Source: Saprospiraceae bacterium (GTDB lineage Bacteria; Bacteroidota; Bacteroidia; Chitinophagales; Saprospiraceae). From it: a stretch of 35,020 nt of DNA. The notes beneath the pieces were generated by a model, which was given only the letters and a program-made list of their open reading frames with translations, was not told where the DNA came from and did not search any database. The stretch is taken from assembly GCA_028285085.1 (NCBI GenBank), contig JANQQI010000045.1:1-35020 (forward strand), in the 5' to 3' direction. The translations under genes were made by a program, and so were the position numbers. Numbering within the stretch: the stretch's first letter is position 1; every line of letters starts with the position of its first letter. This document shows positions 1-8,613 of the stretch, one piece after another.

Positions 1-569
1 TCGAGCGGTAGGGTTTGTCGTTGCTGAGCCCCAAAGCCATCAATCATTACTTCAGCACCGGGAGTTGATAGATCTTCGCCCGGCAAAACATGGTAGGCCT
101 GCAAATATTGAACATTGTTGTCGATCAGGCCTGAAGTATGCGTCACTAGGTGCTTCACCGTAATAGTTGCATCGGGTTGCTTGGGATTTTTCAGTTCCAC
201 GGGTAGAATATCGTTGATATCGGTATCAAGCGTAAAATGTCCCTGTTCTATGGCTTTGACAATGGCTGCCGCAATAAAAGTTTTGCTGATCGAGCCAATA
301 GGTTGAGTGGTAAATTTGGTATAATCCCGGTTAGTTTGAATATCTGCTTTACCGAAGCCTTCCTGATAGATAACCGCATCGTTTTTCACTACGGACACCA
401 TAAATCCCGGTGCTTCACCATCTTCATAAATATCCATTAATACATCCGTTAATTGTCCCGCAGTCGTAATGGTAGACGGTACTTCTACTTCGTCATCATC
501 ATTATTGCAGGCAGTTGTTCCCATCATAAACAAGAGTGATAGGGCATAAAAGAACATTAGGTTTTTCAT
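1..569 (-). CDS. Serine hydrolase / beta-lactamase-family lipoprotein, N-terminal part (runs off the left edge)
   Basis: The frame is open from an ATG at 569 to the window edge, giving 189 residues. The N-terminus is a short lysine-bearing hydrophobic signal ending in Thr-Ala-Cys (Cys21), followed by an acidic NNDDDE stretch, as in exported Bacteroidota lipoproteins. Next comes a beta-lactamase/PBP-like fold start ('APGFMVSVVKND', 'GFGKAD') and an SxxK motif, Ser-Ile-Ser-Lys at residues 93-96, whose serine would be the nucleophile. 'VKHLVTHTSGL' further on is the usual next block of class C/serine-hydrolase (Pfam beta-lactamase) proteins. The later catalytic Tyr motif and KTG box lie outside the window. 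The substrate cannot be inferred: the family includes esterases, D-aminopeptidases and peptidases. It probably acts in the periplasm or at the cell surface. Confidence 0.85.
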   Translation of the reverse strand, partial: MKNLMFFYALSLLFMMGTTACNNDDDEVEVPSTITTAGQLTDVLMDIYEDGEAPGFMVSVVKNDAVIYQEGFGKADIQTNRDYTKFTTQPIGSISKTFIAAAIVKAIEQGHFTLDTDINDILPVELKNPKQPDATITVKHLVTHTSGLIDNNVQYLQAYHVLPGEDLSTPGAEVMIDGFGAQQRQTLPL

Positions 570-648
570 GAGTTTGATTTTAGAATAGGTTTTAAAAAGG
601 AGTTGATTTTAAAATAGGTTTCACAAAGTTTAAAGAATTGATCGTGGG

Positions 649-1215
649 TTATTTTACTACCTTAAATTTTTTCAATCGATACCATCTTACCGAAAAAGAA
701 AGTGGTAGTTTCAACAAAAATAGATTGAGCAATAGCTGTAATGGGGTATTTAGTGCAAAGGGAATCGTATGCAAAGCAATAATGCCCGTGAGTGATAGAA
801 ATACGCCTATCAATAATTGCTGCTGCGGACGTGTTATACTATTTGTCAAAAAAGACGCAACTAAGGTGTAGACGGAAAAAGCAGCAATGGCCATCCAATA
901 AGCTGGAAATACCAGCATCATTAATAAAGGCTGAAGTACATGCAGTGATAAAAAGACCAGTCGGCGAAGTGTGCTTTGATCGTAATACCATTTGGTCGAG
1001 TAGGTGAAATTGGCCAGTACACCACCGCCTAGATCATAAGCCAAAATGCTGAGTAGAACCAACTGCCAGAGTACCAGGTCTGCATTTACAGCGGCAAAAA
1101 GTGTCGCCATTACGGTAATACCGGCTAATATGTGAACGGTCAGAATATCGGTCCAATTGGACTGTTCACCGTGTACTTCGTGCAAGAACTTGGGAATTTG
1201 AATTGTATTTTCCAT
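649..1215 (-). CDS. Small polytopic membrane protein, function unknown
   Basis: The 188-residue protein is read from the ATG at 1215. A longer reading from 1251 is possible but would extend into the promoter space shared with the divergent regulator at 1346. After a hydrophilic N-terminus (~30 residues) there are about five hydrophobic segments ('ILTVHILAGITVMATLFAAV', 'LVLWQLVLLSILAYDLGGGVL', 'LVFLSLHVLQPLLMMLVFPAYW', and two more toward the C-terminus). The tail is basic. I do not recognise a named family. It lies head to head with a Crp/Fnr-type regulator about 130 nt away. That arrangement is common when a regulator controls its neighbour, so regulation by that protein is a reasonable inference, not something the sequence proves. 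Confidence 0.75.
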   Translation of the reverse strand: MENTIQIPKFLHEVHGEQSNWTDILTVHILAGITVMATLFAAVNADLVLWQLVLLSILAYDLGGGVLANFTYSTKWYYDQSTLRRLVFLSLHVLQPLLMMLVFPAYWMAIAAFSVYTLVASFLTNSITRPQQQLLIGVFLSLTGIIALHTIPFALNTPLQLLLNLFLLKLPLSFSVRWYRLKKFKVVK

Positions 1216-1345
1216 TTGATTAAGTTTTATGATTTCGAATTGACAATACAAAGATGCAGCGAGCGACTGCGCCAGTCGTTCCGAAATGTAATTGCGAACG
1301 TTTTAGTGAGATTTGATACTTTTGAATAAAATAGTACACCGAGCG

Positions 1346-1921
1346 ATGTATACACGCCTACAGCAAAACCTAGAACGCCACGTTAATTTGAATCCCGCTG
1401 AATTCAAACAGTTTCGGCAGGCTCTGACAGTCAAGACTTATAAAAAGTATACCCATCTCCTCCAGTCGGGAGAGGTTTGCAAATACACTTATTTCGTTAA
1501 TCAGGGGGTGTTGCGACTCTACGATATTGATGAGAAGGGATACGAAAAGGTCGCGCTCTTTGCCAGAGAGGAATGGTGGGTATCTGATGTCTACAGCTTT
1601 CACAGTCAAAAGCCCGGCACTTATTTTTTACAAACCTTAGAAGACACCGAAGTTTTACAATTATCAAAATACCAGATGGAGGAGCTGCTTTTGGACATCC
1701 CCAAGCTGGAAAGATTTTGGCGCATTCTACACATCAATGCGTTTGTGGCCCAGCAAGAGCGGACGATGCAAATGGTGGCAAAGACGGCCGAAAGTCGCTA
1801 TTTGGAATTCATCGCCAAGTTTCCCGAGGCGGAATTGCGTATCGCCCAAAAGCACATCGCCTCCTATCTCGGGATCACCCCAGAATTCCTATCTAAGATG
1901 AAAAGCAAACTAAAGCCTTAA
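1346..1921 (+). CDS. Crp/Fnr-family transcriptional regulator
   Basis: From the ATG at 1346 the protein has 191 residues, typical for short Bacteroidota Crp/Fnr regulators. An upstream TTG at 1313 would add 11 residues but is less likely. The first ~130 residues form a cyclic-nucleotide-binding-like beta roll ('LLQSGEVCKYTYFVNQGVLRLYDIDEKG', 'FLQTLEDTEVLQLSK'). The C-terminal ~50 residues have the winged HTH ('ESRYLEFIAKFPE' then 'IAQKHIASYLGITPEFLSKMK'), where the family consensus is 'ia.yLGit.etlSR.r'. The residues contacting cAMP in E. coli CRP are not evident, so the ligand is unknown. It is transcribed divergently from the small membrane protein, and the MFS exporter starts 58 nt downstream in the same direction. 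Confidence 0.88.
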   Translation: MYTRLQQNLERHVNLNPAEFKQFRQALTVKTYKKYTHLLQSGEVCKYTYFVNQGVLRLYDIDEKGYEKVALFAREEWWVSDVYSFHSQKPGTYFLQTLEDTEVLQLSKYQMEELLLDIPKLERFWRILHINAFVAQQERTMQMVAKTAESRYLEFIAKFPEAELRIAQKHIASYLGITPEFLSKMKSKLKP

Positions 1922-1979
1922 TCTAGATTAATTTTTTCCATCGGCTTTCCCTTTTCCTTTGTTCTAAATTCAGAACATC

Positions 1980-3329
1980 ATGGAAAAAAGTCCAGGAATC
2001 AAATTATCGATTTTCAATTCAAAGCTATTCCCCATTTTGCTGGTTAATTTCCTGGGCATTTTGGGCTATAGCCTAATGCTACCGATTCTCATCTTCATCG
2101 TCGCAGACTTTGGAGGCAATGGTTTTATCTATGGATTGATTGGTGCAACTTACCCTTTGTTTCAATTTATTGGGGCGCCAAAACTGGGCCGGCTCTCCGA
2201 TCGAGTCGGACGGAAAAAAGTGCTAATCATCACGCAGCTGGGGTCTTTTTTGGCCTGGTCGCTGTTCTTGCTGGCTTTTTTCCTGCCCAGAGTCACGCTA
2301 TGGTCATTGGAAGCACCGCTTACTGGCCAGTTTGTGATCACTCTTCCTTTGTTGTTATTATTTATCGCCAGAATGATCGACGGTTATACCGGCGGGAATA
2401 TTTCGGTGGCCAACGCCTATATTTCGGATGTTTCCACTAACCATGACCGGAGTAAAAATTTTGGTTTGATTGGGACGTCCACCAGCTTGGGGCTGGCCGT
2501 TGGGCCAGCGGCTTCGGCCTTATTAGCAGCCACATTTTTAGGCGAATTACTTCCTTTGGGCATTGCCGCAGCCGCTGCTATTTTAACCGCGATTTTGATC
2601 AATAAAAAACTGAAAGAAAGCAATCCTTGCGTAGAAGATCGGGCATTATCTTTTTTTAAGAATTTTAAAAAACTATTTCAATCCAATCGTAAAAACTGTT
2701 TTGAAGAAGATAAAAAAACACCAACTAGTCGTATTAAAAATAATTGGACTGCCATCTTATCGATTCGTGGTATGAGCGTGATGTATTTAATTTATTTTCT
2801 CACCTACTTTGGCGTCAATTTATTTTCGGTAAGTCTGCCAGTATATGCCTCCATCCATTTAAATTGGAGCGTGGCGGAATTAGGTATATTTCTCGCTTAT
2901 TACAGTTTCATGATGATGATGGCTCAAGGACCTTTGCTCGCCAAACTGGTAAATTTGACGAGTAGCATCCGTCTCATTTTAGTCGGCGCAATACTTTTAG
3001 CTATCGGATTTAGTTTTTTGGTGAGTCAAAATATGCTGTCACTTTATTTGGCGATCAGCATCATGGCAATCGGTAATGGCATCATGTGGCCAAGTTTTCT
3101 GGCCTTGTTATCACAAATGGGATCAGCCCGCCAGCGCGGAGTCATTCAAGGCTACGGTGCTTCGATGGGAAGCATGGCTAGCATGGCGGGATTGATTTTA
3201 GGTGGTGTATTCTTTGAACTCTGGGGAACAACAGTATTTTTCCTGGGAGCAGGTATTTTCGTGCTGGTCGCATTGATTGTCTGGTTTCGTTTTACGATAA
3301 TTAATCTCGGGGCCCTGAAAGGCCATTGA
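1980..3329 (+). CDS. MFS-family transporter (TetA-like drug/metabolite exporter)
   Basis: A 449-residue protein with about 12 hydrophobic segments. The MFS motif A, 'GRLSDRVGRKKV', falls at about residues 70-81, in the loop between TM2 and TM3. 'ARMIDGYTGGNISVANAYISD' matches the TM4/TM5 region of TetA-type exporters, and 'GTSTSLGLAVGPAASA' resembles the antiporter motif in TM5. The central cytoplasmic loop (about residues 208-258) is long and basic. The protein should be an inner-membrane proton-coupled exporter; the substrate cannot be told. It follows the Crp/Fnr regulator by 58 nt, so co-transcription is possible. It converges on the AraC-type gene, with 10 nt between the stop codons. Confidence 0.9.
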   Translation: MEKSPGIKLSIFNSKLFPILLVNFLGILGYSLMLPILIFIVADFGGNGFIYGLIGATYPLFQFIGAPKLGRLSDRVGRKKVLIITQLGSFLAWSLFLLAFFLPRVTLWSLEAPLTGQFVITLPLLLLFIARMIDGYTGGNISVANAYISDVSTNHDRSKNFGLIGTSTSLGLAVGPAASALLAATFLGELLPLGIAAAAAILTAILINKKLKESNPCVEDRALSFFKNFKKLFQSNRKNCFEEDKKTPTSRIKNNWTAILSIRGMSVMYLIYFLTYFGVNLFSVSLPVYASIHLNWSVAELGIFLAYYSFMMMMAQGPLLAKLVNLTSSIRLILVGAILLAIGFSFLVSQNMLSLYLAISIMAIGNGIMWPSFLALLSQMGSARQRGVIQGYGASMGSMASMAGLILGGVFFELWGTTVFFLGAGIFVLVALIVWFRFTIINLGALKGH

Positions 3330-3339
3330 TTACTAATTA

Positions 3340-5163
3340 TTATTGCAATTGTTGCTTTACCCAAGCTCGAGGTGTCATGTTTTCCATTCTTTTGAAAAAG
3401 GCATTAAAGGCGGTCTTGGAATTGAACCCGCTTTCGTAGGCCAGCCCCAGTAAGGTTAAATGCTGATTAGCCGGGTCGAGGGCCTTGACTTTAAAAGCTT
3501 CCAATCGATAAGAGTTAACAAATTCGTTGAAATTTTTGCCAATCTGATCGTTGAGCAACCAAGAGAGTTTATTCGGATGTAGATCAATTTGCCCAGCGAG
3601 AGATTTCAGGCTCAGGTTTTGATCGAGGAAAAGCTGATCATCGGTCAACAAAATCTTGATTTGCTTAAGATAGCTCTCAATGTCTTCCTTGGTCATCTTC
3701 GATTTGGTATCTACCGTTTCTGTAACTTCGGCCTGATGGTCGGGTAAGTTGGCGGGTCGAAAAATCTGATCCAACAATTTTTGAAAGCGTGAGTTAGCGT
3801 GAAGCGGTTGTAAAAGTGGATCATTTTTAAAATTGACAAATTGTCCTCCCCTTTTCTCAACCCCTTTTTCTAAAATCGTCAACGCCAAATCGTGATTCCC
3901 CAAATAAATATGCAAATACAAATGCCAAGGAATCAAGCTAGGTATATACTGTTCCAACAATTCGGTACGCACCTGACTCAGGTCAAAGTCTATGTTATCT
4001 TCGGGATATTTCAAGGCATATAATGCCCGACAAGCCAGCGGCTGTTCGGCCGGATAGCGCTGCAAAATATCCTCCAGCCGCTCGTAATCGTGCAGGTGAA
4101 TACAACAAAGCGTGATCATTTCGATAGCCAACGCAAAATCAGAATCAATCCGTAGGGCTTTAAACATCGAGGTTATAGCCTGTTCGTATTGGCCAGACAA
4201 GTAATGAATGTTACCTTCCGTATAATAATGATTGGGGGAGAGCGGATTGAGGGTCAAAATATTTTGAGTGTGGGCCATCGCTCGCGGAAAATCGCCGACG
4301 GCCGTATACAGCTCGGCCAACCCTTCCTCCACGTCGGTAAAGGACGGGTTGAGCGCCATTGATTGTGTTAGCTGTTGGTGTCCGGCCCGAAAATCCCATT
4401 TACCAAAAAAACTAACGGTAGCCATAGCATAGTAAGCCAGGAAAGAACCTTGGCCAAGGGCCAATCCTTTTTTGAGCAATTCATCAGCTCGCTGAATCCC
4501 TTCTTCGTAAGGCATAAAACCCCAGGATGCATTGATGCCATATCCCATCCCCGCCCACAAATACGGCAGCGCAAAATCAGGGTCCAGCTCGATAGATGCC
4601 TCATAAAGTTCAGCACCTTTTGTCAGCCCTTCGGCATTCCATTTGAGATGATGGTAACGCGCTTTGAGATACAGCTGATAAGCATCAATATTTTGGGTGG
4701 GGGCCTCGATTAGTTGATCTTGGATGTCCATATGCCCGAAGTTTTCACGGATTTGATCGGCGATCAGTAGACTAATTTCATCCTGCAAGGCAAAAATATC
4801 TTCCATTTCCCGATCAAAACGCTTCGACCAAAGGTGCGTTCCATCCTGGGTACTGATCAGTTGAGCGCTGATCCGCACGCGCTGCTCCGCCTTGCGCACG
4901 CTGCCTTCCAGAACGGTAGTGACGCCCAGTTGCTGACCAATCTCGCGAACATCGACTTGCTGGTTTTTAAAAGCAAAAGAGGAGGTACGCGCGATCACTT
5001 TAAGTCCCTGAATCTGGGTGAGCGCATTGATAATCTCTTCGGTGATGCCGTCGCTGAAATACTCATTCTCTTCGTCTGAGCTACGATTCACAAAAGGCAA
5101 CACGGCGATGGAAGTATCCATGCGTTGGGGAGGGAGATGTCGGTATGTTTGCTGTTGGGGCAT
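3340..5163 (-). CDS. TolB-like / TPR / AraC-HTH fusion regulator
   Basis: From the ATG at 5163 the protein has 607 residues; a TTG at 5196 would add 11. Three parts are visible. Residues ~17-150 are the 'SIAVLPFVNRSSDEENEYFSDGITEEI' domain (TolB-N/FlgO-like), found at the N-terminus of many sensory regulators. Residues ~160-440 are helical TPR-like repeats ('AELYEASIELDPDFALPYLWAGMGYG', 'YSGQYEQAITSMFKALRIDSDFALAIE'-like units). The last ~100 residues are an AraC-type double HTH ('LSLKSLAGQIDLHPNKLSWLLND', 'LLGLAYESGFNSKTAFNAFFKRMENMTPRAW'). No transmembrane segment is seen, so it is probably a cytoplasmic DNA-binding regulator whose TPR part senses a protein or peptide. Its upstream region has short inverted repeats (5225-5236, 5280-5297) that could be operators. 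Targets are unknown; the convergent MFS gene is one candidate. Confidence 0.88.
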   Translation of the reverse strand: MPQQQTYRHLPPQRMDTSIAVLPFVNRSSDEENEYFSDGITEEIINALTQIQGLKVIARTSSFAFKNQQVDVREIGQQLGVTTVLEGSVRKAEQRVRISAQLISTQDGTHLWSKRFDREMEDIFALQDEISLLIADQIRENFGHMDIQDQLIEAPTQNIDAYQLYLKARYHHLKWNAEGLTKGAELYEASIELDPDFALPYLWAGMGYGINASWGFMPYEEGIQRADELLKKGLALGQGSFLAYYAMATVSFFGKWDFRAGHQQLTQSMALNPSFTDVEEGLAELYTAVGDFPRAMAHTQNILTLNPLSPNHYYTEGNIHYLSGQYEQAITSMFKALRIDSDFALAIEMITLCCIHLHDYERLEDILQRYPAEQPLACRALYALKYPEDNIDFDLSQVRTELLEQYIPSLIPWHLYLHIYLGNHDLALTILEKGVEKRGGQFVNFKNDPLLQPLHANSRFQKLLDQIFRPANLPDHQAEVTETVDTKSKMTKEDIESYLKQIKILLTDDQLFLDQNLSLKSLAGQIDLHPNKLSWLLNDQIGKNFNEFVNSYRLEAFKVKALDPANQHLTLLGLAYESGFNSKTAFNAFFKRMENMTPRAWVKQQLQ

Positions 5164-5224
5164 CGGTGTCGTTCTGAAGCACCGAAATTTAAGCAATTTT
5201 TCGATTCCTCGGCCCTTTCCGACC

Positions 5225-5297
5225 TGTACACGTACAAAAAAGGGTCACCCGACCAGCTCAACGCCTGCGGACAACCCCGTACACTTGCCTAAGTGTA
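5225..5297. promoter_or_regulatory. Two short inverted repeats upstream of the AraC-type gene
   Basis: TGTAC-AC-GTACA lies at 5225-5236 and TACACTT-gcct-AAGTGTA at 5280-5297, about 60 and 120 nt upstream of the ATG at 5163. Both are perfect in their arms. Their spacing and position fit operator sites for a dimeric or AraC-type regulator, possibly autoregulation. This is inference only. Confidence 0.3.
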
Positions 5298-5430
5298 TAC
5301 CTTTTCGTGTCATCTGATAAAGCTTAATGTCAGCAGTTTTGAAAAGGTAACCGGGGAGGTGTATTTTTTATGCAAATCTTATGAAAACGACTCGATCATT
5401 TCTGTTGCTTCGACGGCGCTGCGTTTTTTG

Positions 5431-5463
5431 ATATTCAATATTAGGATAATGAATATTGAATAT
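5431..5463. repeat. 12-bp perfect inverted repeat with 9-nt loop
   Basis: ATATTCAATATT (5431-5442) and AATATTGAATAT (5452-5463) are exact reverse complements around a 9-nt spacer. The repeat sits in the gene-free space between the AraC-type gene and the broken gene ending at 5493. It could be a bidirectional terminator, a protein-binding site, or an end of a small mobile element. No T-run directly follows either arm. Confidence 0.5.
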
Positions 5464-5492
5464 TGATTTATAAGCCATCTAGCTCTAGTTTT

Positions 5493-6027
5493 TTACCCGT
5501 ATTTAATCATTCTACACTTACTGGACAAATAAAACTTCACTGTGACTCGAATATCCCGCTCATCGGGTGCTCCCCACAGCTCTTCCATCAGCACATTACC
5601 ATCCGAATCCACTACAGGCATGGAATTGGCAGCGCAGATTTGATCCATTTGTAGTAGCGATTCGATTGCACCGTATTACCATCCTTGTCCTTGGAAGTTG
5701 AGCGTTGGACCTTATCTTCCACGGAAATGACCTGAAAAGGATTGATCGTGACCGAGATATGAAAATGCCCACCTTGTTCAAGTTGCTGGAATTGATTCAG
5801 TTTGAAGTACGAATGTTCCTGAACCTCCTCTGTCGTATTGAGCTGTCGTAAATCCTGACCGGTGGCCCGAATCACTAGTGAGTAGGTGGAAAAGTGCTTG
5901 GGTAGCGGCTCGGCGGGCAATTGGAAGTATTGCGCATTGAAGTTCTTCGTTTTCACTTTTTGGGCGCGGCCCGTCGTCACTATGCTTGTCGACAGAGCGA
6001 GGGTCAATAGCCAGGTTGTTTTTTCAT
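5493..6027 (-). pseudogene. Frameshifted, probably truncated gene for an exported protein
   Basis: The ATG at 6027 is followed by six A residues and then runs into a stop after eight codons. One more base would give the signal peptide MKKTTWLLTLALSTSIVTTG, continuous with the long open frame below 6007 ('RAQKVKTKNFNAQYFQLPAEPLP...'). Near the 3' end that frame stops at 5612 in 'ALPIPCL', but another frame continues sensibly ('SMPVVDSDGNVLMEELWGAPDERD...') to a stop at 5493. So there are two frame breaks in ~535 nt. The protein would be secreted. The 'LP..PLP..F.TY' and 'DSDGNVLMEELW' parts suggest to me the start of a longer Bacteroidota exported protein, but I cannot name the family. Sequencing error in the A-run could explain the first break only. 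Confidence 0.65.
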
Positions 6028-6376
6028 ACTTATTTCGTTTGGGGATACCAACGACGAGAAGTTATCAGGTCTAGAGCCTAATAATTCTGTTTCACGTAAA
6101 GTCTTGACTTCCGTTCATTTAAGGGTTTATCCAATGGGAAAGGAAAGCTAAAGCTCATATGAGCCACTCCCCTCTTCTCGGCCATAAAATAAGCAGGCTT
6201 CCCCAGATTACACAGCAAAAAACAATAAGTGCCCCAAGCTGAAGGATAACTGCAGATTTGAGTCCCTTCAATTTTTTTTGACAAATCTACGCTTGGTGCT
6301 TGATTTTTGAAATTAGAAAATATATCTTTGTCCCGCTGTTGAGCAAAGGCTCACATTTTAGCATAAAAATACCCAC
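6028..6376. other. 349-nt stretch without a convincing gene
   Basis: It lies between the broken gene and tRNA-Ser. The only open stretch is a TTG-started 68-codon frame on the - strand (6284-6078) with no recognisable domain; it may be a remnant or chance. The last ~100 nt before the tRNA presumably contain the tRNA promoter, but I cannot point to a clear one. Confidence 0.4.
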
Positions 6377-6465
6377 GGTGAGGTGGGTGAGTGGCTGAAA
6401 CCACCGGTTTGCTAAACCGGCGTACCTTGAAAGGGGTACCGCGGGTTCGAATCCCGCCCTCACCG
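6377..6465 (+). tRNA. tRNA-Ser (anticodon GCT)
   Basis: A 7-bp acceptor stem GGTGAGG/CCTCACC with discriminator G, and an anticodon stem CCGGT/ACCGG around the loop TTGCTAA, give anticodon GCT. A long variable arm is present, as expected for serine. The T arm has GGTTCGAATCC. CCA is not encoded. It lies 56 nt before tRNA-Pro on the same strand, so the two are probably one transcript. Confidence 0.96.
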
Positions 6466-6521
6466 CAATTTTTTTGATGATCCGGCACGACATTTGGAGA
6501 TGTAGAGTCGGTTCAAATATT

Positions 6522-6596
6522 CGGGGCATAGCGCAGTCCGGTTAGCGCACCTGCTTTGGGAGCAGGGGGTCCCAGGTTCGAATCCTGGTGCCCCGA
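6522..6596 (+). tRNA. tRNA-Pro (anticodon TGG)
   Basis: The acceptor stem is CGGGGCA/TGCCCCG with discriminator A. The anticodon stem CCTGC/GCAGG surrounds the loop TTTGGGA, giving TGG. The T arm is CCCAGGTTCGAATCCTGG. It is followed within 20 nt by a terminator-like hairpin. Confidence 0.96.
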
Positions 6597-6611
6597 CGAT
6601 TAGAAATCAAG

Positions 6612-6645
6612 GAGTTACGACGTTTTGTTCGTAGCTCTTTTTTTT
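6612..6645 (+). terminator. Rho-independent terminator after the tRNA pair
   Basis: GAGTTACGA (6612-6620) pairs with TCGTAGCTC (6629-6637), one G-T pair included, around an 8-nt loop, followed at once by a run of eight T. This is a classic intrinsic terminator for the tRNA-Ser/tRNA-Pro transcript. Confidence 0.85.
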
Positions 6646-6987
6646 GTTTGCCAGTTATTTGACAGTAGAAATGGAGATTATTCGGTATCATATGCCTTCA
6701 CATCTTTCTTACGCTCTCTTTTTATCGGTATTCCTAACTTAAAAGATTTCTCCAATAGCTCTTAGCATCTCATCTCAGACCTTCTGCAAAAGAATTGTTA
6801 TAGCCGTCTGACAATTTGCTATCTTGTAGCGTACTCTCAAAACAAATCGACAGATGTTATGAGCCCGAGCTACACGACCTATCTGAAGGCGATTTAATGT
6901 ATTGTTCCTATTTACATTACACTTAGCTCTCTAACTGCTCAGAGTGCTCTTAGCCCTGAGATAGACGTGAATTTATAGCAGACAAAT

Positions 6988-7706
6988 GCCACAAAGGAAT
7001 CCGAAGAAAACTTGTCATAATTAATAAGGCAATTCAAGAATTTAAACGTAAAAATTAGCTGGAAGAAGTCGCTCAATTTTACAGGCAGTAGAGTCTTGCT
7101 TTCTATCAAGACGCACAATTGGATTCTGCATTAGTTACTTATCAGGAAACTTATGACCTATACAAAGAACACGCAAAATACCCTTGCACACACCAAACAC
7201 TAGGTGAATACTGGGCCATTATTTGGGGGTATATCTACTTTCTGGTGCGGATTGGAAAAATTACAGAATATACCGAAGAACAGTTTCATCTTGGTAAGTT
7301 CTTAAATGAGACACCTGTTTACTTAAAGGATAAAGCTGGCAACAATATTAATATCATTATTATTCAGATTATCACTCGCTTAGAACGCAAACAATTTGCT
7401 CAGATTATCGACCGAATAGACGCCATCAAATCATATAAAAATACACACATTAATCAACCAGACCTGCTGCGAACAAACATCTTCATTAACATGCTGCTCA
7501 AAATGGAGGCCGCATCATTTCACCGCGCAGCTACTGAGAGAAAGACTAAAAAGCTATTTGAAAAACTACAAGCAACACCGTTGAGGTTAGGAAAAAGCCC
7601 GGGAATTGAGATTATACCCTATGAAATACTATGGCAAGATATTCTTGCACTACTAGAGAATAAACACCGAATACCACGGCAGCAACATAGCACTATCAGA
7701 CAGTAA
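6988..7706 (+). pseudogene. Decayed gene for a helical protein; 3' part still open
   Basis: An open frame of 195 codons runs from a TTG at 7119 to 7706, but the same frame continues upstream as protein-like sequence broken by two TAG stops. 'NKAIQEFKRKN' is followed by TAG, then 'LEEVAQFYRQ', TAG (7089-7091), then 'SLAFYQDAQLDSALVTYQETYDLYKEHAKYP'. The uninterrupted 3' part is strongly helical ('LGEYWAIIWGYIYFLVRIGKI', 'IIDRIDAIKSYKNTHI', 'IEIIPYEILWQDILALLEN'). I cannot assign a family; the pattern resembles helical-repeat proteins of Bacteroidota. I read it as a pseudogene whose beginning has decayed. A short functional protein starting at the TTG cannot be excluded. Confidence 0.55.
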
Positions 7707-7970
7707 TATCGACTCTAGCTCTCATTGCAACGGATACACAGGCCTACCCATTAACGGAGAGCAAAATGGGGAAAGCAGTTCCCGCCACTGCATGCAATTT
7801 CGGTGGGGCTGCTCTTTTGAATAGTTCTAGAATAATGTTTTGTTTCGAAAAAGCATCTTTGCTAATTGATCGTCATTAAATTCAAGTAACAAAAATGTAT
7901 TTTTATTAAAAAGCGCAAAAAACTCACTAAACAATATAATTACATTAGGGTTTCGTTAAAAAAGGTACTA

Positions 7971-8543
7971 ATGAAAACATCATTCTCAAAGCTTACACTC
8001 CTCTTGTGCTTCCTATTTCTCATTATGGCATGTCAAGACGATGACGACATAATGGTACCAGCAGATTGCTTACCGCCAGCTACCCAGACGGGAGAAAATA
8101 CCTTTGGTTGCTTAATCAATGGAAATCCTTGGGTAGCAGAGATTGATCCAGGGGTGTTTGATCCTACCTTAAGACCATTAGACATGGTTTACGATGAGAC
8201 TGATACAGGAGTTTTTTACAATAATTCTATGACTCTACGATCTAAACAGGTTGCTGATTCTATATTCGATGCTTTTACATTATCTGCCTCTTTCATTACC
8301 GAAGAAAGTAGTTTGAATGTTGTAAACAATAACATTAGAGCGACCTATCGCTCTAGTTACAGCCAATTATTTACGAATTATGAGATAGATACTCTTTTGC
8401 CTGTAAAATTAGATATAACAAAATTAGATACTCTTCGTAATATTTGTTCCGGCACTTTTGAGTTCTATGCTTTATCTAATGATAAAACTGACACCCTTCA
8501 TATTACAGAAGGGCGCTTCGACAAAAAATACAGCCCGGAATAA
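7971..8543 (+). CDS. Lipoprotein, tandem paralogue 1
   Basis: The 190-residue protein has a signal peptide ending in Met-Ala-Cys (Cys21) followed by QDDDD, the acidic tail after the lipid cysteine that often directs Bacteroidota lipoproteins to the surface. Then comes 'CLPPATQTGENTFGCLINGNPWVAEI', a motif shared by many Bacteroidota lipoproteins of unknown function. The end, 'CSGTFEFYALSNDKTDTLHITEGRFDKKYSPE', is nearly the same in the next gene. The central part is beta-rich. Downstream genes follow in the same direction after 70 and 77 nt, suggesting one transcription unit with the lipase-like giant protein. Its role there (surface partner or inhibitor) is not known. Confidence 0.9.
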   Translation: MKTSFSKLTLLLCFLFLIMACQDDDDIMVPADCLPPATQTGENTFGCLINGNPWVAEIDPGVFDPTLRPLDMVYDETDTGVFYNNSMTLRSKQVADSIFDAFTLSASFITEESSLNVVNNNIRATYRSSYSQLFTNYEIDTLLPVKLDITKLDTLRNICSGTFEFYALSNDKTDTLHITEGRFDKKYSPE

Positions 8544-8557
8544 CACTACCACTATTT

Positions 8558-8606
8558 AAGATCTCCGCAAAATGACTAAAGCCATAAATTTCTTCACTTA
8601 AGATCC
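8558..8606 (+). repeat. Duplicated leader, copy 1
   Basis: The stretch containing GACTAAAGCCAT and then TTCACTTAAGATCC recurs at 9205-9255 with modest changes. Each copy lies just upstream of a gene start. It probably arose with the tandem duplication and may hold a shared promoter or processing element. Confidence 0.55.
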
Positions 8607-8613
8607 ACATATA

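Noticed and set aside
4375-4713. 112-codon frame on the + strand
   Set aside because: A shadow of the TPR part of the AraC-type regulator on the other strand, which has clear domain sequence.
6078-6284. 68-codon frame on the - strand
   Set aside because: TTG start only, no domain, no clear ribosome-binding site; the composition is protein-like but not enough to call a gene.
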